Shown here: positions 1 through 7,031 of the stretch, piece by piece | Numbering within the stretch: the stretch's first letter is position 1 | Layout: each line of letters begins with the position of its first letter | Assembly (NCBI GenBank): GCA_000341795.1 | Contig: AODO01000020.1 | Coordinates: 79,222-143,221 of the forward strand | Length of the DNA stretch: 64,000 nt | Reading direction: 5' to 3' | Source: Rhodococcus triatomae BKS 15-14 | GTDB lineage: Bacteria; Actinomycetota; Actinomycetes; Mycobacteriales; Mycobacteriaceae | The notes under the pieces: model-generated | The model's input: the letters and a program-made list of their open reading frames with translations, nothing else | The model's database searches: none | Told to the model about the DNA's origin: nothing | Program-made: the position numbers and the translations under genes

Positions 1-373
1 CCGCGTACGCCGGGTGCGGGAGTACCCGATCGGCTTCGGCGAAGTCGTACTCGTCCCGGTGTCGGGCGTGCTCGGCGGGGTCGAAGCCCAGCAATTCCCG
101 GAACACGTCACGGCCGACTCCGATGTTCAGCCGGTAGACGCCGTCGCGGTCCAGCCGTGACGCGGTGTCGAAGCCGGGCACGTCCTGCGTGACGATCGTC
201 GAGAACGGAAAACGCCGGTCGTCGCTGTCGGCGTCGAAGACGAACACGTCGCCCCACGCGCCCTCGGGTGCTCCCGTGTCGGCGCTCGCGACGACGGCGA
301 CCGCGCCGTCGACACCGGAGACCACCGCCAGGGCCTCCTCGAACGTCCACGTGTCGTCGGGTGGAGTCGTCAT
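1..373 (-). CDS. DUF6194-like protein, partial at the window edge
   Basis: The gene reads off the left edge, so its C-terminus is missing. It starts at ATG 373. About 124 residues are visible, soluble, with no signal peptide or membrane segment. The pattern of an early acidic helix, a GAWGDVFVFDAD stretch and a later RLNIGVGRDVFRELLGFDP block resembles small actinobacterial proteins of the DUF6194 type, whose function is unknown. It sits 18 bp downstream of the GH76 gene on the same strand, so the two may be cotranscribed. The family name is from memory of the motif and was not checked against a profile. Confidence 0.6.
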   Translation of the reverse strand, partial: MTTPPDDTWTFEEALAVVSGVDGAVAVVASADTGAPEGAWGDVFVFDADSDDRRFPFSTIVTQDVPGFDTASRLDRDGVYRLNIGVGRDVFRELLGFDPAEHARHRDEYDFAEADRVLPHPAYA

Positions 374-391
374 GTCGGCCACGTCAGGACC

Positions 392-1555
392 TCACCCTTC
401 GCTCGCGGTGCTACCGGGCCACGGCGAGGGCACCGTGCCCGCCGCGACACACGCGGCCTCCATGAGCATCCAGCCGCCGAGTTGCACCGACAGGTCCCGT
501 TCGGCGATGGCCGAGGACCGCACCGTCCCGCCGGTGAAGGTGGACACGCCCGCACCGAAACCCGGGAGCCTGGCCGGGCTCGCCCAGTCGGCACCGAACA
601 GCGGCTGCCCCTCCACCTGGAGCCGGTTCTCCCAGGCCGCGTGCGCGGAGTCGAGGACGATCTGCGCGGCCCCACTCCTGGCCAGCCTGCTGGCGTCGTC
701 CGTGCCCGGCAGGTGCGCGGCGACGTGCGCGAGGTAACGAGCAAGGATGCCGTTGAACAGGCCGCCGTCGCCGCCCCCACCGCCGACGATCACCCCGTCG
801 ACGGTCAGATGCTTGTCGACGGCGTCGACGAGGGCATGCACCCGCAACGCGTGCCGGGGCTCGTCGAGGCTGCGGGCCAGTTCCGTCTCCGCGCCGAGCA
901 CCACGCCCTGGCAGTAGCTGTAGACGGCGCGGTCCAGGATGCCGGCCGGGGCGGACTTGCCGGGGGCGAAGCGGATGCCGTCCAGGATCAGCCCGGTCGC
1001 CGGATCCTTGAGAGTGCGGTCGATCCAGTCGGTCATCGCCTGGGCGCGGAGCAGCCGCCCCGTGCGAGCCAACAGGATCGCGGCCGGACCGTTCGCGGGA
1101 GCGTTGTAGAAGTCCGAATGGACGCGCCACGGGATGCCGCCACCGGAGTCCGGGCTCCACGCCTCCCACAGCTCGCTCTCCAGGTCCGCGATCGGCCTGC
1201 GGTACTGGAGTCGTTGCAGTCGCTGCGCCCGCTCCAGCGCGATACCCAACCAGGCCATGTCGTCGTAGTAGTTGTTGGTCCACCCGGTCAGGTTCCGAAT
1301 GCGGTGGGCCCGCGCGATCTTCGTGATCCTGCGACGACGACGCGGAGTGGGGTCACGGTCGGCGGCGTCGACGGCACAGTCGAGCAGATGCGCCTGCCAC
1401 CAGTAGTGCCAGCTGAGGAACAGCCGCTCGCGCCGTGTCTGCGGCCAGGCGACCACCGCGAGGCTGGTGCCGGGCAGCGCCCACAGCCGCCGAACGTGCC
1501 GGGTGACCACCGCCGCTTCCGCGGCATCCGCCCGCCCCCACCACTCGTCCTGCAT
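392..1555 (-). CDS. Glycoside hydrolase family 76 protein (alpha-1,6-mannanase-like)
   Basis: A 387-residue protein related to GH76 endo-alpha-1,6-mannanases. The N-terminal half has WTNNYYDDMAWLGIALE, with the adjacent Asp pair at residues 98-99 that is catalytic in this family; aromatic-rich barrel helices and a GGGGGDGGLFNGILARY segment follow. The start is ATG 1555; upstream extension runs into the methyltransferase gene and is rejected. I see no signal peptide, although GH76 enzymes commonly act on extracellular mannan, so the location is unclear. Lipomannan-type polymers in mycolata would be a plausible substrate, but that is inference. Confidence 0.82.
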   Translation of the reverse strand: MQDEWWGRADAAEAAVVTRHVRRLWALPGTSLAVVAWPQTRRERLFLSWHYWWQAHLLDCAVDAADRDPTPRRRRRITKIARAHRIRNLTGWTNNYYDDMAWLGIALERAQRLQRLQYRRPIADLESELWEAWSPDSGGGIPWRVHSDFYNAPANGPAAILLARTGRLLRAQAMTDWIDRTLKDPATGLILDGIRFAPGKSAPAGILDRAVYSYCQGVVLGAETELARSLDEPRHALRVHALVDAVDKHLTVDGVIVGGGGGDGGLFNGILARYLAHVAAHLPGTDDASRLARSGAAQIVLDSAHAAWENRLQVEGQPLFGADWASPARLPGFGAGVSTFTGGTVRSSAIAERDLSVQLGGWMLMEAACVAAGTVPSPWPGSTASEG

Positions 1556-1589
1556 GACAACCGATCTTGCCGACTTACGCCGCCATCCG

Positions 1590-2261
1590 CTACCAGCTGC
1601 GGGACAGGTCGGCGTGTTGCCGAATCCATGCGTGCATGGCGATCCCCGCGGCGACACCGGCATTGATGCTCCGCGTGGAGCCGAACTGCGCGATGGACAC
1701 GGTGGTCGTGGCGCACTGTTTGGCGTGATCGCTGACGCCGGGTCCCTCCTGCCCGAACAGCAGGATGCAGTTGCGCGGCAGGCTCGCGGTCTCCAGCGGA
1801 ACCGACCCGGGAACGTTGTCGACCGCGACGATCGCAAGGTTCTCGACGGCCGCGTACCGGAACAGGTCCTCTGCGGTCTCGTGATGGACGATGTGCTGGT
1901 AGCGGTCGGTGACCATCGCGCCGCGGCGGTTCCAACGGCGACGTCCCACGATGTGCACGGCCGCGGCGGCGAACGCGTTCGCGGTGCGCACGACCGTACC
2001 GATGTTGGCGTCGTGGCCGAAGTTCTCGATCGCGACGTGGAAGGGGTGCCGCCGCGCGTCGATGTCGGCGACGATCGCCTCCCGGCTCCAGTAGCGGTAC
2101 GCGTCGACGACGTTGCGGCGGTCACCGCCCGCGAGCAGTTCCGGGTCGTAGCGGGGGTCGTCGGCGGGCTCGTCCGCGTGTTCGACGTCCCACGGGCCGA
2201 CGCCGTGCGGATGCTCTCCCCACTCGGTGGGTCCGGGTTCGCCGGAGCCGTTGACGCTCAT
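1590..2261 (-). CDS. TrmH/SpoU family RNA 2'-O-methyltransferase
   Basis: A 223-residue SPOUT-fold methyltransferase that would transfer a methyl group from SAM to a ribose 2'-OH in tRNA or rRNA. The three family motifs are present: motif 1 NIGTVVRTANAF, motif 2 LFGQEGPGVSD, and motif 3 SIAQFGSTRSINAGVAAGIA in the C-terminal knot. A short acidic N-terminal extension (about 65 residues) precedes the core. ATG 2261 is chosen because longer frames run into the next gene. The closest counterpart I recall is M. tuberculosis Rv0380c, also near pyrE and clpB. The exact RNA target cannot be read from sequence. Confidence 0.9.
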   Translation of the reverse strand: MSVNGSGEPGPTEWGEHPHGVGPWDVEHADEPADDPRYDPELLAGGDRRNVVDAYRYWSREAIVADIDARRHPFHVAIENFGHDANIGTVVRTANAFAAAAVHIVGRRRWNRRGAMVTDRYQHIVHHETAEDLFRYAAVENLAIVAVDNVPGSVPLETASLPRNCILLFGQEGPGVSDHAKQCATTTVSIAQFGSTRSINAGVAAGIAMHAWIRQHADLSRSW

Positions 2262-2346
2262 GCCGCCATTCTCCCGGGTCACGTGCACGCCGACCGCGCA
2301 GCCCCCCGGACGGCGGAGGCGGCTGTCGCCTCCTGCGGTACCTGCG

Positions 2347-2469
2347 TCAGACGATCCCGAGGAATCCGCCGAATCCGGCGACACCGGAGAGCGCGCCTCC
2401 GAAGCCGGAGAGATACGTCCCGTATCCACCGAGTTCGTGGAGGAGATCGATGAACTGGTCGAAGGTCAT
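2347..2469 (-). CDS. 40-aa small hydrophobic protein, PorA/PorH-like
   Basis: A 40-codon frame beginning MTFDQFIDLLHELGGYG and ending in a Gly/Phe-rich tail. It aligns with the 47-aa product of the next gene (2691-2834): both start M-x-F-D-Q-x-I-x-L-L and share L-G-x-(Y/F)-G, A-L-S-G and F-G-G at matching positions. An AGGACCGCC stretch lies just before the ATG. Size, lack of a signal peptide and amphipathic pattern recall the small mycolate-layer channel peptides PorA and PorH of Corynebacterium and the small channel formers reported from Rhodococcus. Function is inferred from resemblance only, and the frame is short enough to be missed by gene callers. Confidence 0.6.
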   Translation of the reverse strand: MTFDQFIDLLHELGGYGTYLSGFGGALSGVAGFGGFLGIV

Positions 2470-2636
2470 GGCGGTCCTTGGGTGACGCACGGATTCCGTG
2501 CGGACGGTGGACCGTCGGCGCGAGCGGCAACCGGCACCGACGGAACGATCCGAGACCGGCTCGTCGATCGCGAACGTTACGGCAACACCGAAGGATCATG
2601 GGGTGTGAAAGTCACGATCTGCACACCCCGGAAACA

Positions 2637-2677
2637 CCTGTGGGCGGGTACCGCGCGATGCGGTACCCGCCCACAGG
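2637..2677 (-). terminator. 18-bp perfect hairpin between the two small porin-like genes
   Basis: Arms at 2637-2654 and 2660-2677 are perfect inverted repeats around a 5-nt loop. It starts 14 bp past the stop of the upstream small gene (2691) and lies before the 40-aa gene (2469). There is only a weak T-rich tract, as is common for actinobacterial terminators. It should separate or attenuate expression of the second small gene. Confidence 0.7.
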
Positions 2678-2690
2678 CGAGGGTTAACGC

Positions 2691-2834
2691 TTACGCGCCA
2701 GCCGAGCCGCCGACGACGCTCTCGACGGAGCCGCCGAACTCGACGATGCCGGAGAGCGCATCGCCGACGCCGGTGAGGAGGTTGCCGAAGTCGCCGAGGG
2801 CGGTGAGCAGCTCGATAGCCTGATCGAAGTCCAT
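2691..2834 (-). CDS. 47-aa small amphipathic protein, PorA/PorH-like
   Basis: A 47-residue protein starting MDFDQAIELLTALGDFGNLL and ending VVGGSAGA. It is paralogous to the 40-aa gene downstream. A GAAAAGGAACACC stretch precedes ATG 2834 and contains an AAGGA ribosome binding site. Acidic and hydrophobic residues alternate in a pattern compatible with one amphipathic helix, and there is no Sec signal, as in corynebacterial PorA/PorH, which I recall being O-mycoloylated and exported without a signal peptide. A long leader holding a CRP-like site and an inverted repeat precedes it, suggesting strong regulated expression. The channel role is inference. Confidence 0.65.
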   Translation of the reverse strand: MDFDQAIELLTALGDFGNLLTGVGDALSGIVEFGGSVESVVGGSAGA

Positions 2835-2962
2835 GGTGTTCCTTTTCGTCGAGCGCAGCTGGCGGGCCGCACTGGGCTTGTGATCGGAGCCGACATCACG
2901 ATTCGATGACGACAACGAGGGCAACGATATGGACGCGTAACCAAACCCTCAAGCGCTACGCC

Positions 2963-2978
2963 GGTGAGTTAGGTCACA
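2963..2978 (-). promoter_or_regulatory. CRP/GlxR-like operator
   Basis: The 16-mer on the minus strand reads TGTGA-CCTAAC-TCACC, one base away from the CRP/GlxR consensus TGTGA-N6-TCACA. It lies about 130 bp upstream of the 47-aa small gene. A further inverted repeat, TTAACG-TTC-CGTTAA, lies at 2990-3004. Confidence 0.45.
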
Positions 2979-2989
2979 CACAGGCACCA

Positions 2990-3004
2990 TTAACGTTCCG
3001 TTAA
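2990..3004. promoter_or_regulatory. TTAACG/CGTTAA inverted repeat
   Basis: Perfect 6-bp arms around a 3-nt centre lie upstream of the small porin-like gene and close to the end of the lipoprotein gene (3015). It could be an operator for the small-gene promoter. The binding protein is unknown. Confidence 0.35.
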
Positions 3005-3014
3005 CGAGGGCTTT

Positions 3015-3593
3015 TCAGAAAGTTTCGTTGGATTCCGGGCCGATTTCGAACCCGTGACCAGTTTCGTCGTTTTTGCATCTTGCGCCGGCATGCGTAGATG
3101 TGCATGTGAACCCGAACGAGGCAACGGACTGCCCCACCGGCAGCACCGGATCGTCCTCACCCGAGGTGTAGACGACGCCGCCCGCACACAGGAACTCCGC
3201 CGGGCCCGCGGTGGTCACGCGGATGCCCGTACCCCAGGCGATCATGCAGTTGTCGGGCCGCGGCGGGATCGGTGCCGTGGGACCCTGACAGCCCGCTTCC
3301 ACGCGGGTCGCCAGTTCGATGATTCCGCACTGGAAACCGCCGGTCGGCGCGGTGAAGTAGACGGCCTCGTTGCGCTTGTAGGTGGTGGTCGCCGCGGCGG
3401 TCGTCGTCGGCGTCGCGGTGACCGTGGTCGTCGTGGCCGTGGGCGCCGAGGTAGTCGGAGCAGGCGCCGACGACACCGGCGCCGACACGACCCCGACCGT
3501 CGCCGCCTCCGGCGCGTCGGAGCCCCCGCAACCCGCCACCGCGAAGGCGGCCACCGCCGCACCCGTCACGATCACAACTCGACCGAAATCCAC
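3015..3593 (-). CDS. Secreted lipoprotein with Thr/Pro/Ala linker (DUF6636-like)
   Basis: A 192-residue lipoprotein. The N-terminal hydrophobic stretch VVIVTGAAVAAFAVAGC ends in a lipobox, so the Cys would be lipidated after signal peptidase II cleavage. A Thr/Ala/Pro-rich linker of about 50 residues leads to a C-terminal domain containing several cysteines (GGFQCGI, EAGCQG, PDNCMIAW, FLCAGG, FTCTS and RCKN), probably disulfide-bonded. This resembles DUF6636-type actinobacterial proteins. I choose GTG 3593 because a GGAGGAG motif lies 5 nt upstream and overlaps the alternative ATG at 3608. Function is unknown. Confidence 0.72.
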   Translation of the reverse strand: MDFGRVVIVTGAAVAAFAVAGCGGSDAPEAATVGVVSAPVSSAPAPTTSAPTATTTTVTATPTTTAAATTTYKRNEAVYFTAPTGGFQCGIIELATRVEAGCQGPTAPIPPRPDNCMIAWGTGIRVTTAGPAEFLCAGGVVYTSGEDDPVLPVGQSVASFGFTCTSTHAGARCKNDETGHGFEIGPESNETF

Positions 3594-3680
3594 CCGACAC
3601 TCCTCCATTCACGCGACCGGAACCGACCCTACGGGTCCTCTCGGGGGTGAGATAACCCACCACGTCCCTGGAGTGTGGCG

Positions 3681-4466
3681 TCACGTACGGGTGAGGCGAG
3701 AGTTGATCGCACGATTCAGCCAGGCCGGAGCGAACCGAGATGCGAGCAACATCACCCGCGCCTGCCGACCGACTGGATGGTGCACCCGCGGAAACCGGCC
3801 ACGCCTCCCGACGGCCGACACGATCTCGTCCGCGACGTCCTCCGCGGTGAGCCGGACCCCGAGCGAGGCGACGGCCGCCGTGTGCATGCCCTCGACCATC
3901 GCGGTCTGCACGAACAGGGGCCAGATCGCGAGAACCCGTATCCCCGCCGAGCGCCACTCCAGTTCGAGCGCCTCCGTGAGACCCCGGACCGCGAACTTCG
4001 TCGCGCTGTACGTCGCGAGTTCGGGTTGCCCGTAGATCGCCGACGCCGAACACAGGTTCACCAGCACCGATCCCGGTGTGGCGGCGAGGTGTGGATGGGC
4101 GACGGCGCATCCGTTGACGACGCCGCGGACGTTGACGTCGACCATCCGTTGATGCACCGCCGGATCGGTCTGCGCGAACGGCCCCGACGCCAGCACCCCG
4201 GCGTTGTTGACCAGCACGTCGAGACGCCCACCCGTCACCGACACGAACTCGGCGAGCCGTTCCCTCCACTGGTCCGCGTCGGTGACGTCGAGAACGCCGG
4301 TGTGCACCGCACCTCCCCCGACGCGGATTTCCTCGGCGAGGGACGTGAGCCCGCCCTGGTCCACGTCGAAGGCCCCGACGAGCCATCCGTCGCGGGCGAA
4401 CCGCAGCGCCGTCGCCCGCCCGATCCCGGCGGCCGCCCCCGTGACGACCACCGCGCGCGCCGTCAT
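3681..4466 (-). CDS. SDR family NAD(P)-dependent oxidoreductase
   Basis: A 261-residue classical short-chain dehydrogenase. The cofactor motif TGAAAGIG is at about residues 10-17, followed by the NNAG motif and a YSATK active site (Tyr-x-x-x-Lys). An Asp at the end of beta-2 (GAFDVD) suggests preference for NAD. The C-terminus is basic and hydrophobic (VMLLASRFAPAWLNRAINSR). The start overlaps the upstream YhhN gene by 4 bp (ATGA), indicating one transcript. The substrate is not identifiable. Confidence 0.88.
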   Translation of the reverse strand: MTARAVVVTGAAAGIGRATALRFARDGWLVGAFDVDQGGLTSLAEEIRVGGGAVHTGVLDVTDADQWRERLAEFVSVTGGRLDVLVNNAGVLASGPFAQTDPAVHQRMVDVNVRGVVNGCAVAHPHLAATPGSVLVNLCSASAIYGQPELATYSATKFAVRGLTEALELEWRSAGIRVLAIWPLFVQTAMVEGMHTAAVASLGVRLTAEDVADEIVSAVGRRGRFPRVHHPVGRQARVMLLASRFAPAWLNRAINSRLTRT

Positions 4467-5143
4467 TCGGTCATGCCCTCCACGAGCAGGGCCTGTGCAG
4501 CGGCGTAACTGGCGAGGATGGCGGCCTCCGCGACACGCCGGCCGGTGTGACCGCGGACGAACAGCCGCCTCACCACGATCAGGCCGTCGGAGCCGGTGAA
4601 CAGGATCCCGCCGAGCGCGATCCGGCTACGGGGGTCGGCGTTCGGCACCGGTGTCCCCGCGACGACGCGGGCACCGGGTGCGAGCGCGGGATCCGCGGAC
4701 AGCGTCGACGTGGTCCCGAGCACCGCGCCGTAGGCCGTCAGTGTCGGCGCGACCGCGGCGGCGCGGGCCCGTAGGAGACCCGCGGCGCCGAGCCATCCGA
4801 GCAGGCGCGGGACCAGTGCGGGTGCCGTCGGACGGGCACCACGGCGCGCCAGGACGGCCGAGTAGCCGAGCTGCATCACCGCGAAGGATCGGGCGCCGTT
4901 CCGCAGCCGTGCGTCGTCGTCGGGATCGATCATGAACGCGTCGCCGACCGTGGCGGCGGCGAGCGACCCGAGCAGCAGCCCGGTGTCGAGGCGGTCGATG
5001 TTCCCGCGCCGTCGGAGCACACGAGCCGCCAGTGCAGGCGCGATGAGTGGTTTCGCGGCCCACTGCAACTTCTCGTTCTCCGTGACGGCGCCGACGACGG
5101 TCGCCGCGGTCGCGCCCAGGAACACGACGTGCTCGAGTTTCAT
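4463..5143 (-). CDS. YhhN/TMEM86-family membrane protein (lysoplasmalogenase-like)
   Basis: A 226-residue polytopic protein with about seven hydrophobic segments and the family hallmarks KPLIAPALA near residue 32 and GDAFMIDPDDD near residue 70. YhhN/TMEM86 proteins include lysoplasmalogenases that cleave the vinyl ether of lysoplasmalogens; whether bacterial members do so is often unproven. ATG 5143 is used because the longer open frame extends through the trpF gene on the other strand. It is translationally coupled to the SDR gene. Confidence 0.78.
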   Translation of the reverse strand: MKLEHVVFLGATAATVVGAVTENEKLQWAAKPLIAPALAARVLRRRGNIDRLDTGLLLGSLAAATVGDAFMIDPDDDARLRNGARSFAVMQLGYSAVLARRGARPTAPALVPRLLGWLGAAGLLRARAAAVAPTLTAYGAVLGTTSTLSADPALAPGARVVAGTPVPNADPRSRIALGGILFTGSDGLIVVRRLFVRGHTGRRVAEAAILASYAAAQALLVEGMTE

Positions 5144-5233
5144 GCCCACCTCCGGTTCGGATACTTCGGATGACGGTAGCCGCCCCGCCGGGCCATATCC
5201 TCGAGTCACCGGAAAGCGGAGGAAAGGCGGGCG

Positions 5234-5833
5234 ATGGTCTTCGTCAAGATGTGCGGGCTGCGGGACGAGGACACCGTGGATCACGCGGTGGCGCTCGGAG
5301 TGGACGCGGTCGGCTTCGTCCTCGCCGACAGCCCCCGGCAGGTGACGGCGGCGGACGCCGCGCGATTGCGTGGGCGGGTGCCCGACGGCGTGCTCGCGGT
5401 CGGGGTGTACGTCCGGATGTCGCTCGACGAGATCGTCGCGACGGCGGCCGAGGCGCGGCTCGACCACGTCCAGGTGCACGACCTGCGTTCCGCGGACGAC
5501 GTCCGGGTGCTGCACGACGCCGGTCTGACGGTGATCCGCGCCGTCAACACCGGCGGCGCCGACACCGTCGACGCAGACTACGGCGCCGACCTGCTGCTCG
5601 TCGACGGTGCCGTCGCGGGCGCGGGCGCGACGTGGGACTGGCAGGACCGCAGCGCACTGCCGACGGGCCGGTGGATTCTCGCCGGCGGACTGACGCCGGA
5701 CAACGTGGCGCGGGCGGTCGCGACGTCCGGCGCGTGGGGCGTCGACGTGTCCAGTGGCATCGAATCGAGCCGCGGCGTCAAGAACCACGAGCTGATGACC
5801 GCGTTCGCGGCAGCGGTGCGATCGAGGCCCTGA
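5234..5833 (+). CDS. trpF: Phosphoribosylanthranilate isomerase
   Basis: A 199-residue (beta/alpha)8 enzyme of tryptophan biosynthesis that isomerises N-(5-phosphoribosyl)anthranilate to CdRP. The catalytic Cys lies in VKMCGLRDEDTV at residue 7, the general acid Asp in LLVDGAVAGAG, and the C-terminal phosphate-binding motif is DVSSGIESSRGVKN. A GGAGGAAAGG ribosome binding site precedes ATG 5234. It stands alone, outside any trp operon, convergent with galK. Many actinobacteria rely on the bifunctional PriA instead, so a dedicated TrpF is notable. Confidence 0.92.
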   Translation: MVFVKMCGLRDEDTVDHAVALGVDAVGFVLADSPRQVTAADAARLRGRVPDGVLAVGVYVRMSLDEIVATAAEARLDHVQVHDLRSADDVRVLHDAGLTVIRAVNTGGADTVDADYGADLLLVDGAVAGAGATWDWQDRSALPTGRWILAGGLTPDNVARAVATSGAWGVDVSSGIESSRGVKNHELMTAFAAAVRSRP

Positions 5834-5847
5834 CCGCGCGTCAGGGC
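5827..5847. terminator. Bidirectional hairpin overlapping both stop codons of trpF and galK
   Basis: Perfect 8-bp arms (5827-5834 and 5840-5847) flank a 5-nt GC loop. The trpF stop (5831-5833) lies in the left arm and the galK stop (5841-5843) in the right arm, so this compact element probably serves both convergent genes. Confidence 0.6.
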
Positions 5848-7031
5848 ACCGGGGTCAGGCGCCTCGCCGCGACTCCTCCGGTGCCCGAGCGCAGGAACGC
5901 GGGATCCACGAGGCCCCGCGTTCTCGCGTTCGACAGCACCTGCCCGGCAACCCGTTCCACGTCCGCGGCGTCGACGAGCGCGATCGCCGAGCCGCCGAAT
6001 CCGCCACCGGTCATCCGCGCCCCGTGCGCGCCGGCCGCGAGTGCCGCGTCGACGGCGCTGTCGAGTTCGGGACAGGACACCTCGAAATCGTCGCGAAGCG
6101 AGATGTGGGAGGCGGTGAGCAGCGGCCCGATGTCGCGGACGTTGCCGGATTCCAACAGCCGCAACGTCTCCCGCACGCGTTCGATCTCGGTGACGACGTG
6201 CCGGCCGCGGCGCGCGAGCAACAGGTCTCCCAGTTGCCCGAGTTCACCCTCGCTCGCGTACCGCAACGTCGGAACTCCGAGCACCGTCGCCGCCGTCTCC
6301 ACCGACCGGCGTCGCTCGGCGTACTGTCCGTCGACGAGTCGGTGCGGGGCGCGGGTGTCGATCACCAGCAGCGCGAGACCCGCGGCGGCGAGGTCGAGCG
6401 GTACGGGCGCGACCGAGCCGTCGCCCGAATCCACCAACAGGGCGTGGCCTGCCCTGCCCCGCAGGGCTATCGCCTGGTCCATGCCGCCCGTGGGAGCGAG
6501 CGCGATCCCGTTCTCCGCCGCCACACACGCCGCCGCGAGCACGCAGCGTCCGGCATCGTCGGTCGGCGTGCCGACGAGGTCCGCGACGGCGATCGCCAGC
6601 GCACACTCCAACGCCGCCGAACTCGACAGTCCCGCCCCGACCGGGACCGAGGACACCACGGCGACGTCGACACCGAAACTGTTGCCGCACACTCCTCCCC
6701 GACGCATCGCCCACACCACACCCGCCAGGTACGCCGGCCACCCCGACGGCTCCCCCGGCGCGACCTCGTCCACCGCGCCGTCCCAGGCACCGAGGTGCGA
6801 ACGAAACCGCAGGCGTCCGTCCGTCCGCTCACGCACCGCGACGGCGGTGCTGTGCGCGAGCGCGATCGGCAGCGACAACCCGCCCGCGTAGTCGACGTGC
6901 TCGCCGATCAGGTTGACCCGGCCCGGCGCCGCCCACACCCCGTCCGGCTCGTCACCGAACGCCGCCCGGAAGCGGTCCGCGGCCGTCGCCGCGAGCTCGG
7001 CGTCGGCCATCGCCGCCACCCATTCGGTCAC
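5841..7031 (-). CDS. galK: Galactokinase
   Basis: A 396-residue GHMP kinase that phosphorylates alpha-D-galactose at O1 in the Leloir pathway. The galactokinase signature GRVNLIGEHVDYAGG is near residue 35, the ATP-binding GHMP motif VPVGAGLSSSAAL follows, and the third motif is MTGGGFGGSAIAL near the C-terminus. GTG 7031 is preferred because it overlaps the galT stop by 4 bp (GTGA); an internal ATG a few codons later (MADAEL) is possible. It is cotranscribed with galT and convergent with trpF. Confidence 0.93.
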   Translation of the reverse strand: MTEWVAAMADAELAATAADRFRAAFGDEPDGVWAAPGRVNLIGEHVDYAGGLSLPIALAHSTAVAVRERTDGRLRFRSHLGAWDGAVDEVAPGEPSGWPAYLAGVVWAMRRGGVCGNSFGVDVAVVSSVPVGAGLSSSAALECALAIAVADLVGTPTDDAGRCVLAAACVAAENGIALAPTGGMDQAIALRGRAGHALLVDSGDGSVAPVPLDLAAAGLALLVIDTRAPHRLVDGQYAERRRSVETAATVLGVPTLRYASEGELGQLGDLLLARRGRHVVTEIERVRETLRLLESGNVRDIGPLLTASHISLRDDFEVSCPELDSAVDAALAAGAHGARMTGGGFGGSAIALVDAADVERVAGQVLSNARTRGLVDPAFLRSGTGGVAARRLTPVP

